Assembly (NCBI RefSeq): GCF_016802725.1
Contig: NC_052668.1
Coordinates: 4,468,501 to 4,532,500, forward strand
Direction: 5' to 3'
Length of the DNA: 64,000 nucleotides
Source of the DNA: Solenopsis invicta
Lineage: Eukaryota > Arthropoda > Insecta > Hymenoptera > Formicidae
Within the stretch, counting starts at the first letter, position 1. The number at the start of each line of letters is the position of its first letter. Positions 1 through 11,108 of the stretch are shown here, in pieces. Below the pieces are notes generated by a model. It was not told where the DNA came from and ran no database searches. It saw nothing but the letters and a program-made list of their open reading frames with translations. Position numbers and translations under genes: made by a program.

Positions 1-4
1 TCAA

Positions 5-89
5 GTAAGCGGCGTGGCATAAGACATTAGGACGCCGACTGGTACTCTTTAGATCCCAGGTTCAATCCCCGCGGATGCGACTTTTTTTT
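5..89 (+). other. tRNA-like pol III unit, left arm of P1
   Basis: An A-box-like stretch starts with GTGGCATAAG near 15, and a B box, AGGTTCAATCC, lies at 58-68. A run of eight T (82-89) follows as a potential pol III terminator. No convincing acceptor stem or anticodon arm can be drawn, so this is a tRNA-derived promoter-like sequence and not a working tRNA. It points into the palindrome. Confidence 0.55.
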
Positions 90-599
90 ATCTTATATTT
101 TTTAATTGTTATACCGTTTTTAATTATTTAATATAAAATATTATTTTAAAAAAATAAAGGAATTAAAAATGCTTTTTTATTATTAATTAAATTAAAATTT
201 CTCATAAACAAAAAATATATAACACAAGAATAAAAAACCTAAAAAATAAAAACAAAAAATATATTTGCAATAAAAATTTACAATTACTGTTTTACAATTT
301 TAAGCAAGAAGTTTCGTATACAAGCTAACAGGTTTAGAAAAAAAAACAATAACAAAACGGTTTTACTCGCAGATCATTTTAGGTATAACAATTTAGAGAA
401 ACATTTATTTTGACATTTTTAAAACAATCATTGTAAATTTTTATTGCAAATATATTTTTTTGTGTTCATGAGAAATTTTAATTTAATTGATAATAAAAAT
501 GCATTTTTAAATTCCCTCATTCTTTAAAAGCATCATTTTATATTAAATAATTAAAAACGGCTTAAAAAATATACATAATAATTAAAAAATATAAAATAA

Positions 600-690
600 A
601 AAACAGTCGCATCCGCGGGGATCAAACCTGGAATCCCAAGCGTATCAGTCGACGTCCTAATGCCCTACGCCACGCCGCGCCGCTTATTTG
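600..690 (-). other. tRNA-like pol III unit, right arm of P1
   Basis: Inverted partner of the unit at 5-89. Read on the minus strand it keeps the GCGTGGC start and a B box with one change (AGGTTTGATCC), then a T-rich run towards 590. Both units of P1 therefore point at the centre. The arms differ at several positions, so the palindrome is not recent. Confidence 0.5.
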
Positions 691-692
691 AG

Positions 693-1015
693 AATCGTTC
701 TTTTGTAACGGTACTTATAGATGAAATATTTAATCATCATTTTCTCGAATATGCCTAAGTTGTCCAAGAAACGGCTTTATAATAAAGGTGTGAGTGAATA
801 TTAAACACCCATAAAATTTTATTAAAATCGACGAGATCATTGCCGGGTCCTCCCCTTGTAAACTAGATCACGAATTCAGACATCCAGTTAGAGCCGGATA
901 TCTAGTTTCAGCCATTTTCACGTCGATTTAATGGCGGATTAGATAATGCAAGTGTATGTAGACGTGTAGACGTGTAAACGTTTAAAAATTCCATTAAAAA
1001 ATAAAGACGCGTTGT
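693..1015. other. No gene seen
   Basis: Moderately AT-rich sequence between P1 and the THAP fragment. I see no open frame, repeat arm or promoter that I can support. Confidence 0.5.
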
Positions 1016-1536
1016 ATCATCTAACATCGTAAAAATAATCGGACGAAGGGGTTTCGTTTATTTAGGTAAGTTATAATATAGATTTTTTGTAATTGTTAAA
1101 TGTGACAGCTTTATATCATTAATAGGTTACGTTTCAAGTAAAAATTATAAATATTTTAGATTTCCTCTCAATAATAGGAGCAATTAAAAAAATGGATCAA
1201 AGTAATTGGGCAAGAAGATTTTAAACAAACGTAATACAAAAACAAACGTAATTTGTAGTGCACATTTCAATACAAATGATTGTATGAACAGGCCAAATAA
1301 AAATAAAGTACGTTTAGAATATCTTGCAATACCCTTCAAATTTCTAAAAACTCCAGTAATTGAAAAAATTACAAATTTATTTACATTGCATTCTTAAAAT
1401 ATAAAGTCCATGAATTCAGAAGAAGACAAAGAAAATCGTTTGACAGTCTTCAGTCTATCTTCAGAAAACACAGTTAATACAAGTGCTATTAACGATACAA
1501 TTAAAATGACATTAATAAACAAACAAAGAATAAATC
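1016..1536 (+). pseudogene. THAP-domain protein fragment (decayed)
   Basis: In 1178-1397 the reading WIKVIGQEDF is followed, after a frameshift near 1235, by ICSAHFNTNDC and, 15 residues later, LAIPFKF. This is the second half of a THAP zinc finger: Trp, the C-x2-H motif in CSAHF, and an AVPTIF-like end. Upstream, KNNRTKGFRLF (about 1030-1063) resembles the start of the domain and stops at a GTAAGT donor (1066). A 112-bp gap with an AG at 1176-1177 could be an intron, but the join is out of frame and a stop lies further upstream. A Ser/Asn-rich linker with stops continues to 1536, where an inverted-repeat element begins. It may be the 5' end of a P-element-type transposase or a THAP gene copy. 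Confidence 0.6.
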
Positions 1537-2735
1537 TAACAAGGAAAGGTCAAAAGGTGTCCCCTCCGATTTAAACGAGCCTTTAATATATAGTACAGAT
1601 AAAAATAAGAAACCCGTATTTTTTTATACGTGCCAATACTCACTTTTAAGAACTAAAACACCCCTTTGAAGAAAACCGGTATTTTTCTTTCGTATATCGT
1701 CAAAACTATAAAAAAATAAAGAAAAATGTTCTAATTAAAAATTAAATGACTTAAGAAGTACTTCGTAACAATAATAAAAAAAATTTTATTTTGTTATACT
1801 TTTCTCCACCGCTTACCTGATTCTTTCAAAATTTTTATTTTTTTTATAAGCAAAATAAGCTTATTTTATTACAAATTCAACAATGTATGGATAAAGTTAT
1901 GTTCCAACATTTTCCAAAAATAATAAAACTTTTCTACACGCATGGTACGCGCACCTGTCCGTGCGCTACAAAAGTATCCCTTTTAGAGTTGATGAGCTTT
2001 TAATATGTTATAGTACAGATAAAAATAAAGAAAACACGTTTTTTTAAATACATGCCCAATCGCACTTTTAAGGGGTAAAACATCCTTTGAAGAAAATCGG
2101 TTTTCTTCTTTCAAAGCACACACCGTCAAAACTATAAAAAATTTAAAAAAAATTTTTTTCTAATTAAAAGATTTTGCTTATAAAAAAAAGAAAAATTAAA
2201 AAAAAAAGAGGTAAGTGGTAGTAAAGTGTAAAAAAATATATTAAAGGCTCTTCATAATCGGAGGGGGACACTTACGTAGCGCACAAACGTGTGCGCGTAC
2301 CATGCGTTATAGAGTGGTTTTTAATTATTTTTGGAAAATAAAAATGTCGCAACATAATTTTATCATATACCATTGAATTCGTAATAAAATAAACTTTATT
2401 TTACTTATAAAAAGAAATAAAAATTTAAAAATAATAGCTAAATAGTGGAAAAAGTATTAAAAAAAAAATTGTTATCACTGTTATAAAGTATAGAAAAAAT
2501 GGTTCAAAAAGCCATTTTACTTTCAATTAAAGCATTTTTCTCTATTTCTTATAGTTTCGACAATATACACTAAAAAAAAAAAACTTATTTTCTTCAAAGG
2601 GGTGTTTCACCCCCTTGAAAAGTGAAAACAGGCATGTATAAAAAAATACGTGTCCCTTATTTTTATCTGCACTACACATATTAATTAAAGGCTCGTCAAA
2701 ATCAAAGAGAGACACCTCAAAACCTTTCCTTGTTA
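1537..2735. mobile_element. Non-autonomous inverted-repeat element, ends TAACAAGGAAAGG
   Basis: The left end TAACAAGGAAAGG (1537-1549) is mirrored at 2723-2735, and the inverted similarity runs several hundred bases inwards. The interior holds a second nested inverted pair around 1940-2320 with GC-rich TACGCGCAC-type patches. No coding capacity. It shares internal motifs, such as CCCCTTTGAAGAAAA, with the larger composite at 5240-8550, so the two are related families. The element interrupts the THAP pseudogene linker. Confidence 0.7.
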
Positions 2736-3689
2736 GTAATTATTATCAAATAATAAATCAATTTTTATTTTAAACGTTGCAAACGCTTATTTCTGATAAA
2801 GTTTGAAAAACAAAATTCTTTTAACAAAAAAAATGTTTTGCATTTGATACAATGTTTTGCAATCATTTTTTTCAATTGATGACATGTAAAAATCAAGGCA
2901 CGTTAACTTTTTTATTATAATATACAGTTGTCTTACCAGATACCGACATTTAGAAAAAAAAGTAGTTCTAAAATTTTTATTTTCTACCTTATTGTTTTAA
3001 AAATGTGATGGTTTTATTGTAATAATGTTTATTTCAGTTAAAAGAAATGAGTAAACACAATATAATTTAGATGATTTCCCCAATTTTTAAAATATTTTTA
3101 TTTCGTACCTCAATCGTGTTTTTACTTTTAATATTTTATTTTCTCTAAAATTTGCATATTTGAAAAGTTTTTAGAGCACACAGATTAAAAAACTGCATTA
3201 ATATCTCATTTAAATATATATAATTAAACAAATGTTTCCTTTATATCATTTATTATAATTACTACATCAAACAAATCGATTATAACCGACGCGTAATCAT
3301 TATCGACGTTAATGTTATAATAATGACTTTTTATTTCCAGTTTCATTTATAATTTTTTTATTTTTAATATTTTTTTGATTCCTTTTATCTCCTCTAAAAT
3401 TTGCGTAACACTCTCGAAAAGTTTCTGCAGATTAGTAAAAAAATTCCATAATATCTTATTCAATCATAAATAAAAATTTTCTTTAATTCGAGTTACTTAT
3501 TGTATCGCAAAATTATTAAGAATCAAGCAAAATTACTTGTTATAACCATAATCCGCCTAAAAAAACATTAAAAATGTAAAAAGAAACGCCAAGTATATTT
3601 TTTTTTGTAATATAACCAAAATTACAATGAATAAAACCAAATATAATATCATCAAAAAGAAGTGAAATCTAAAATATTGCAAGTATATT
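2736..3689. other. AT-rich stretch, no gene; weak direct duplication
   Basis: No open frame of note. Two diverged blocks (about 3110-3220 and 3350-3480) share TTTTCTCTAAAATTTGC-like and GAAAAGTTT-like words in the same order, suggesting an old direct duplication about 245 bp apart. Confidence 0.4.
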
Positions 3690-3696
3690 TATTACC

Positions 3697-3843
3697 GATG
3701 GGTTGGGAGTCTTATGACCACGTTGCAATTGACCATCAGCCACTTACAGTGTTAAACAATGGAAAAACTGTAGGCATCAGCCGCTCAAATGACCGTGATC
3801 AATCGCAACGTGGTCAAGCGGGTCACGCCCATACCGATGAGCA
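3697..3843. repeat. Hairpin MITE-like sequence
   Basis: GACCACGTTGCAATTGA on the left is mirrored by TCAATCGCAACGTGGTC on the right, with weaker inverted similarity outside (CCGATGGGT against ACCCATACCGATG). It is a GC-balanced island of about 150 bp in very AT-rich DNA. The open frame across it is a by-product of the hairpin. Confidence 0.6.
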
Positions 3844-3850
3844 GCAAATT

Positions 3851-4387
3851 ATGTGACAAATAAAATCAAAGATGGGTAAAATCTATAGCAGCAGCGTACT
3901 TGGCGATTGAAATGAAATACATAAATAGTTAAACTAAAAAAATATAATCGAGTTGAAAAACTTAGTCAAGTTAATATCTTTTCCAGTGCATAATACGCGT
4001 TTGTAAATTATAATAGATAATATTTATAGAAAAAGTAACATTATTAGATAATTTTGTATTCATATTTGTAATCACAACTTAAAAAATTACACACAATAAA
4101 AACATTTTAATAAAATATACATATTTCATCAACTTTTTATGCATACAAAAGTAATTTACATAAATATGTACAAGAAAAGTAATAGATTTGGAATTAACAA
4201 TTTTTAAAAAAGTAAAGCTAAAAGAGAGAGAGAGTGTGTGTTTCAGCAGAAAATAACTTAATCTTTCCACGCTTATTTTCGTGTAAAAATATAACAAGTT
4301 TATTTCCACAACAGTAATACAGTCACAGCAGATAAATCACTCGCGTATACGTTGTTACGACCAACGGGTATTTTTCTTGAATATTTA
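3851..4387. other. No gene seen
   Basis: AT-rich sequence with a short GA/GT run near 4215-4240. Nothing else can be supported. Confidence 0.4.
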
Positions 4388-4707
4388 GATTATTAAGAGC
4401 AGCCGCCCTGAGTCCGAGGACGTCACCGTGGAGCAACTATCCTGCGCCTTATTTCACGGCTTGAGGAAAAATAACGAAATACGAATAGGATACTATCGAA
4501 ATTACTTGTTTGCGAACTTCTAATACGTATGCTCTGGTCAGCGATCAAGAACGTAATGAGAAGACGCCGACTCAGAATAAGCGATATCGGAGCACCAATT
4601 GTACTCTTTATATCAAAAGACGCCCGCTTGGTAACGGGATGCTCGAGGCGTCAATATCTTTATTGAAAGTGTGCAAACCTCTCTTGTTTTATCGTGCGCC
4701 ACGTTAG
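4388..4707 (+). other. GC-balanced block with a short open frame; possible exon or promoter fragment
   Basis: The frame starting at 4388 has no Met and reads through 4398-4522 to a stop; it contains VTVEQLSCALFHGLRKNNE and ends YRNYLFANF. A second frame (4510-4707, 65 aa) follows. Base composition is unlike the AT-rich surroundings. I do not recognise either peptide. The preceding TTATTAAG is a poor splice acceptor. It could be an exon, a 5' flanking region or a transposon piece. Confidence 0.2.
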
Positions 4708-4768
4708 CCCGTCTCCGTAATGAATGCATGCATCCGTACACTCATGTGTGATGTACGCCTCGCCTCGC

Positions 4769-5043
4769 TACAGAGAGAGAGAGAGAGAGAGGGGGAGAGG
4801 GAGAAAGGGGGAGAGAGAGGGATAGAGAGGGAGAGAGGGGAAGAGAGAGAGGGAGAGAGGGGAAGAGAGAGGGAGAGAGAGGGGAGAAGAGGGGGGGGAG
4901 AGTGAGAGAGAGGGGTGGGAGAAAGAGAGGGTGTGAGAGGGAGAAAAGAGGAGAGGGGGGAAGAAGGGGAAGGGGAGGGGGGAGGGCAGAGAGGGGGCAA
5001 GAGGGAGAAAAAGAGAGGAGGGGGGAGAGGGGGGGAGAGAGAT
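4769..5043. repeat. Purine-rich GA/GGGA low-complexity tract
   Basis: About 275 bases are almost entirely G and A on the plus strand, mixing (GA)n with G-rich blocks. Arg/Glu-rich or Ser/Pro/Leu-rich frames across it are artefacts. Such tracts can form triplex DNA or act as GAGA-factor sites, but nothing here proves that. Confidence 0.9.
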
Positions 5044-5544
5044 TGTATCATATTTTATTCGAAAAATTAAATGTCACTTTATTATATATAGTTTTATTAT
5101 TTGTACATTATTTCCGAAAATGTATCCTACGTTATTTATTTTCCTGTTTTGTTATCCTTTTAGCTTAATAAATATCAATCAATTTTATTCGCGCTGAATC
5201 AATTTATCAAACTCCAAACAGCACGTTGTATTACTTACAAGGGACATTAGGCAACCCGCAAAATCAAAAAATTCTAAAACTTTGTGTACAAATAGAGAAG
5301 TTCATCCGTAATATAGAAGTATTTTTTGCTCGTGCCATCTTTTAATTTTAGAGGATAAAATACCCCTTTGAAAAAAATCAGTTTTATTCTTTCCAAGCAA
5401 ATATTGTCGAAAGTATACGAGATAGAAAAAAATGTTCTGAATAAAAGTTGAATGGCTTGAAGAGTACTTTATAACAATAATTTAACAATATTTTTTAATT
5501 ATTTTTTATACTTTCCCCACTACTTCATATTTGTCCTATATCTG

Positions 5545-5795
5545 AGAAAGTCAAAAAGTACATTGCATCGATACTACAAACTCTCAAAGCTTATTGTTGT
5601 CGCTTTCCCGTTGTGCTGATTGGTTCTTATTCAGCACTTACTTTGTGAACGACTGTTATCGCAGAGATTGCGTATTTTGACTATGTGTATTGAGAGGTTA
5701 ATAATAATATTTAATTTGTAGTTTGTTAAAAAATTATGTAATATTATAGAAGATCTGTAGTGCGCGCGTTGCGCGCGCCTGTTTTGTCTAGTTTT
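5545..5795 (+). repeat. Dispersed repeat, copy 1 (inverted copy at 37330-37560)
   Basis: The block from ACATTGCATCGATA to GTGCGCGCGTTGCGCGC matches the reverse complement of 37330-37560, including the shared GATTGGTTCTTATTCA-type core and the GC-rich tip. It lies just inside the left arm of the 5240-8550 composite. Confidence 0.7.
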
Positions 5796-6770
5796 TTAAT
5801 TTTTAAATATTTTAATGACAAAATTAAAGCTTATTTTTATACGAATCCAACCATATATAATAAAGTGTCTTTTCGCTATACAATTTTTGAAAAATAATTA
5901 CAAATGATATACACATACACACACGCGCGCGCGCTATATGTACCTGTCCGTGCGCTCGATTCTTTTGCGCTGGAACGAATTCGTCTCATACCGCGTATTA
6001 CGCGAGAAAGCGTTGAAGGCAAAACAATAAAGTAAATATTAAAATAAGAGTTTTTTTTAATAGATAATAATGATAATTGAGATAATAAAATAATGAGTTT
6101 TTCAAACTCACCTACTAAAATCAGTCAAATATTTTTGTCGATGTCAAAGTATGTATTTAGAGGATAAAATTACTCCTTGAAAAAAAAGCTTAATTTGGTA
6201 TGAGCCAAAAATAATTTCGTGATCTATTCTACTTACAATGTTTCAGAGTTTACTAAATTTCCGGGTTGCTTAACCTTCGTCAATAAAATTCATCGACTAC
6301 TGCAATTAGCTGCTCTACATCTTAAAATTAAATAAATAATATTTTGTAAAAATAAATTTCTCTATTCATAACTTGGTTTTAATAGGTATCGAGAAATTAT
6401 TCAAAGTATTATGTACATACATACTTTGACTAAATTTAGCAGGCAAGTTTAAAAAACTCACTAATATTTTACTATTTCAATTATCATTATCTATTAAAAA
6501 AAAAAACTCTTATTTCAATATTCACTGTACTGTCCTAATTTGCCTTCGACGCTCTCTCGTGTAATATACAGTATGAGACAAATCCGTTCCAGCGTAAAAG
6601 AATTGAGCGCATTCACAGCGTTACATTATAGCGTACAAGTGTGCATATACCTATAGGATTCGTAATTATTTTCCAAAAATAGTATAGCGGAAAGACACTT
6701 TATTATATATGGTTGAATTCCTATAAAAATAAGCTTTAATTTTGTCATTAAAATATTTCAAAATTTAAAA
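5790..6770. repeat. Inner palindrome of the composite element
   Basis: The left half, with ATTTTAATGACAAAATTAAAGC and TATATAATAAAGTGTC-like words, is mirrored in 6690-6770, and GCGCTGGAACGAATT (about 5968) is mirrored near 6590. The centre lies near 6285. A (CA)n/(CG)n patch sits at about 5914-5936. No coding sequence. Confidence 0.65.
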
Positions 6771-6837
6771 AAACAAATATAAAGTGGTGGTGGAAGCTGA
6801 GAACATATATTAGTAGAAAGAGCATAAGCTTAAAAAG

Positions 6838-7073
6838 TTGACGCAGAGAAGATTGACAAGAATGAATATATAATGCATCTAGTTGACAATGTGCATGCTC
6901 AAAACAAATCAAACCGATGCTACTACTGTTTTTCATCACCCCACAATCCTCGCGCATATCAACGTTTTCTTTTATCGGAGCATGTGCATTGCCCACTAGG
7001 CGCATTCTATATCTATCTTTGTCAATCTACTGCGCATTGTATCTCCATCCTTGTCAATTTTCTTTGCGTCAAC
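6838..7073. repeat. Small hairpin between the two large palindromes
   Basis: GTTGACGCAGAGAAGATTGA (6838) is mirrored by TCAATTTTCTTTGCGTCAAC (to 7073). The short frames across it overlap this inverted repeat and look accidental. Confidence 0.65.
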
Positions 7074-7078
7074 TCGAA

Positions 7079-8239
7079 TGTACACGCACCGGCATAAATG
7101 GTGTCTCCGCGCTGACGCTCGACTGCCGCACACACGCGAGCTACGCGAGACGCGCACGTACGTGTTTCGTGGCAGCGCGGCGGAGGTCGGGGTGCCGGCA
7201 GAAAGTAGTGGGGGGCGTTTCGATACCGCATCTTCCTCGCTCGACGCTGGATCGAGAGAGAAGACACGGAATCGCGGCGCTCGAGAATCTGACAGAAATG
7301 GTATCCCTTGCGCCTATACGGCTGGTATACGGGATACCGCGGTTCGTCGCGCGCTGTTGTAATTTTTAATTGTATAAAGAAATTTACTCGGATACAAATA
7401 TTTGTTTGAAAAATAATGTAAATAGAATTACGCTTTTTAATAATAAATTAAAATTATGTCATCACGGCAATACAACATTTACACAAAGAGAACAATTTTC
7501 TTCATCTAAGCAAATGATGTCTGTTTAATATCATAAATTCTTCCAAGAAGATTTTATATTGTTGCTTATATATGAAACAATGAATTGTTGAGTTGACATT
7601 TAATTTTTTTCTGTACTGTAATTACTATAATTGATGTAAAACAATACTCTGAGAGAATAACCGAATGAACGTCTGATTTTTCTTAAATTTTGTACAGTAA
7701 TTTGTAACGTCAAAATATGAAGAAGTCTGTCACTTCTCCGAGTATTGTTTTACCTCAATTACAATCTCCTTAGAAGAATTTATGATCTTAAACAGACATA
7801 ATTTGCTTAGATGAAGAAAATTGTTCTCTTTGTGTAAATGCTGTATTGCTGTGATGACATAATTTTAATTTATTATTAAAAATCGTAATTTTATTTACAT
7901 TATTTTTCAAACAAATATTTGTATCCGAGTAAATTTCTTTATACAATTAAAAATTACAACAGCGCGCGACAAACCGCGGTATCCCGTATACCAGCCGTAT
8001 AGGCGCAAGGGATACCATTTCTGTCAGGTTCTCGAGCGCCGCGATTCCGTGTCTTCTCTCTCGAGCCAGCGTCGAGCGAGGAAGATGCGGTATCGAAACG
8101 CCCCCCTCTACTTTCTGCCAGCACCCCGACCTCCGCCGCGCTGCCTAGAAACACGTACGTGCGCGCCTTGCGTAGCTCGCGTGTGTGCGGCAGCCGAGCG
8201 TCAGCGTAGAGAGACACCATTTATGCCGGTGCGTGTACA
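7079..8239. repeat. Long palindrome with GC-rich outer arms
   Basis: 7079-~7560 and ~7765-8239 are inverted copies about 475 bp long with few differences. The outer ~290 bp of each arm is CpG-rich, containing GCTCGACTGCCGCACACACG and later GGTATCCC paired with GGGATACC. The inner ~185 bp is AT-rich. Open frames occur in the arms, but they occur in mirrored form on both strands and match no family I know. The GC-rich block may be captured host DNA, such as a promoter or CpG island piece. Confidence 0.75.
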
Positions 8240-8555
8240 AGGATTATAGACCTACTCCTTCCAGTAGTATATGTTCTAAGGGTAAAAATATAAAAAATAA
8301 TTTTAAAAAAATGTTTTTAAATCATCGTTATAAGGTACTTTTCAAGCCTTTCAATCAGAACATTTTTTTCTATCTCTTATAGTTTCGACAATATTCGCTT
8401 GGAAAGAAAAAAATCGTTTCAAAGGGATGTTTTACCTCCTAAAATTGAAAAATGGGATAAACAAAAACTACTTTTGTATTACGGATAAACTTTTCTATTT
8501 GTACACAAAGTTTCAGAATTTTTTGAATTTGTGGGTTGCCTAATGTTCCTCATTA

Positions 8556-8691
8556 GGCCCAATTGCACCAATGTTATTTTGTCTTCAAAAGAAAATTAAA
8601 CATGTATTAGTCTTTACCTTGTTTTCTAAATAAAGACAGACACGTACTTATATCTTGATTAAAACCAAAATAACATTGGTGCAATCGGGCC
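8556..8691. mobile_element. MITE, 136 bp, TTA target duplication (Harbinger-type?)
   Basis: Terminal repeats GGCCCAATTGCACCAATGTT and its mirror with one change. TTA flanks both sides (8553-8555 and 8692-8694). A 3-bp TTA duplication and GG-starting ends fit PIF/Harbinger MITEs. It sits directly outside the right end of the 5240-8550 composite. Confidence 0.8.
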
Positions 8692-8694
8692 TTA

Positions 8695-9180
8695 ATGTGC
8701 TAATAATCCATTATTTTCGTTCCATGTCACTGGTGGTTAATTTATAAATTTACAACATATATGTCGCAATTTTATTAACATTCCAACTTTCGCAATATTT
8801 GTCGAAAAAATTCAATGGATGGAAAAGTTGTGGTAATTTTCCGTTGAAAACTTTATTTAATAAAATAAACTAATAAACTAATAAAATTATAAAAATAACT
8901 AATGATAAATAACGCTAAAATATATCTATATAACTTTATGTAAAAAAATATGTTTACTTTAATTGAAATGTGATACTATAATCGCTATAATTTAACTCTA
9001 ATGTGAGCGCGCCTGTGTGCTGTAAAATTCGTTTTTCTGAAAAGTCATTAGTAATGCAGTTCTTTCTTCTATTAGTAACCTACTACTGTATCCCTCATTC
9101 AACATCTCAACCATAAAATAGCGTGTAGTTGTCGCATTTTTCCTATCAAGTTAACCTTTTATCCGCTTTAAAAACAGTAC
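8695..9180. other. No gene seen
   Basis: AT-rich sequence with no supported feature. Confidence 0.4.
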
Positions 9181-9328
9181 GGCCGGTATTCATAGTCAAT
9201 TCTTATTTTAAGATCGTCTTAAATAATAATATCTTGAGATACTAATACGGCTATTTGATTCGTCAATAACATCTTAAGATGGTACTTAAGACGGTCTTAA
9301 ATATAAAAATCGACTATAAATACCGGCT
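9181..9328. mobile_element. MITE with CCGGTATTCATAGTC ends
   Basis: GGCCGGTATTCATAGTC on the left is mirrored by GACTATAAATACCGGC on the right, with internal AAGACGGTCTTAA-like words. A second, damaged member of the same family lies at 35060-35214. Confidence 0.75.
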
Positions 9329-10299
9329 TAAGACAACGTTTTGCGACATAGAGCGCGTGCTCACTAAAGTTCGGCCGGAAAGCGCGCCCGCCCAAAAGAA
9401 AAAAATCAACCCTCCAATAGTAATAAAACTACAATAATAAAATTACAATAATACAATTTTTATTCATTCAAATTAATATGTAAAATACATTTTTAAATCA
9501 AAAACTTTGCTGATATAAATATTAAATTTATTACTTTTAAGTTTTTAATAAGAAAAATTTAATAGTAAAGGTGATACTATCATGTAGATATTATAGCCAC
9601 TCATATTATCTTTGTTATTAGGTGATGAATTCTAGTAATTGCTTATGGAATCATTTGTGTAGTAGCCTGTCATAGTAACGCTAATATGCCAATACAAAAT
9701 AGACATGTTTGTTATAAAACAATTTTTATTTTTGAACATTTCAAAACTTTTTCAAAGAACATTTTAACATTTTAACATTTAATTACAGATATTTTCTTAT
9801 TCCTTTTCAACTTGAGCATGGCTCAGTAGATGTTTTAAATTTTATTATGTTTTTTTCAAATTTTATGTGTTTTTATTTTTTATAGTCCATTAATGATTAA
9901 CAAAATTCACTATTATAAATTTCAATTTATTTAATTTATTAATTAACGTAATAGATATACATATATCTATATAACAAGACAAATTGACTAAAACATATAT
10001 ATGAAACAATCTGTTGTACATATATTTCTAACAAATTTTTACATTATAGTTACATTCTTGGTTACATTATAGTCACAAACTTCACGGTATACAATTTTCT
10101 TTTATCATTTTTTTTTCTTTTTTGAATGATCCTTTACATCCAATAATTAGGAATATTTAAACTTGTTACCTTTATTAATTGCTAGGAATAAAACATGTTT
10201 GTTTTTAATAAAACAAATCATGCTTGAGCGATGTAAACTAATCTAAATCATTTAAATAAAAACGTAAAAAATATAAGAAAGTTACATGATATGACAAAT

Positions 10300-10348
<49 letters not shown>

Positions 10349-10667
10349 TAAAGTAATGTTAGTATAGAACATGATGTTGAAAATTTACAACCCAACATTT
10401 TACAAATTAAAATCTCAATTAAAATCTTTACAAACTCAAACTGTATATATAAAAATTATCAATAAACTATTGCTGGGTGCTTTCCAATTGCAATATCGCC
10501 AGACACTTTTGTGCACACTGTGACATAAATTGCATTTTAATTATTGTAATTGTCAACACTACAAATTTATACTCAGCGCAAAGCCTACTAGTTGGCTATG
10601 CAAACTTATTTCCTAATGACAATTAAATAGTTATTAATTGTAACAGCTAAATAAAGTTAAAACAACT
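9329..10667. other. AT-rich stretch with a (TA)n tract at about 10308-10343
   Basis: The only discrete feature is a perfect (TA)n microsatellite. If the flotillin-2 exon is correctly read, this is part of its first intron. Confidence 0.5.
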
Positions 10668-10792
10668 CTGATAAAAAAACCGATAGAAAATGATAGAAAG
10701 TGTCAGAAATCTGATTCAAAACAATAGAATTCTATCGTTTTGAATCAGGTTTTTGATACTTTCTATCGTTTTCTATTAGTCTTTTTAATCAG
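10668..10792. repeat. Hairpin MITE-like repeat
   Basis: CTGATAAAAAAACCGATAG (10668) is mirrored by CTATTAGTCTTTTTAATCAG (to 10792), and the arms meet near 10730 at TAGAATTCTA. It is almost a single perfect hairpin of 125 bp. No clear target duplication. Confidence 0.7.
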
Positions 10793-11108
10793 GGAATGAA
10801 AACGCAGTTTTTATCACTATCAGGAATCAAAGAATGCTAAGGCATAAGTATGATATTAAACAATAATTCTAACTATCTAAAAATGTACACGATGTATACA
10901 TTAGTACACTTTGTTTCACTTGAATTGTGCACAATGCTACACTTCTTGCATTCTTATCTATGTGTCAAATTATATTAAACAATTGAAAAACACCCTCTAT
11001 AGCAATAGTTGAAGATCAATACATCAAGCAAAGCAGTTTCAAAAATTGTATAAAGTAATGCTAAAAATTCTATGTTAATGGTCCTCAAAAAGTAAATAAA
11101 ATACTTAC

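Larger units (their letters stand above)
1..692. repeat. Palindrome P1 with a tRNA-like sequence in each arm (left end cut by window)
   Basis: The first ~230 bases read as the reverse complement of ~460-692, giving two arms around an AT-rich spacer centred near 345. The outer ~85 bases of each arm are GC-rich and tRNA-like; the inner parts are AT-rich and match with scattered mismatches. The left arm starts at the window edge, so the true outer end is unknown. No ORF lies inside. It has the same plan as the palindromes at 31662-33207 and 33589-35056. It could be a non-autonomous inverted-repeat element that acquired a tRNA sequence, or two SINE-like copies in inverted orientation. Confidence 0.8.
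5240..8550. mobile_element. Composite inverted-repeat element (3.3 kb)
   Basis: The left end AGGGACATTAGGCAACCC (from 5240) is mirrored by GGGTTGCCTAATGTTCCT (to 8550). Inverted similarity continues about 250 bases inwards on both sides, including CAATATTCGCTTGG-type words. Between the ends lie three further palindromes (5790-6770, 6838-7073, 7079-8239), so this is a stack of foldback structures and not a coding transposon. A target duplication could not be fixed. Shared internal words link it to the element at 1537-2735. Confidence 0.7.

Noticed and set aside
4704..5168. Overlapping frames on both strands (Ser/Pro/Leu-rich and Arg/Glu/Gly-rich, up to 115 codons)
   Set aside because: They are translations of the GA-rich low-complexity tract; no domain or start context.
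7022..8249. Several 60-150-codon frames in the GC-rich arms
   Set aside because: They occur as mirrored pairs because of the palindrome, overlap on both strands, and match no known family.
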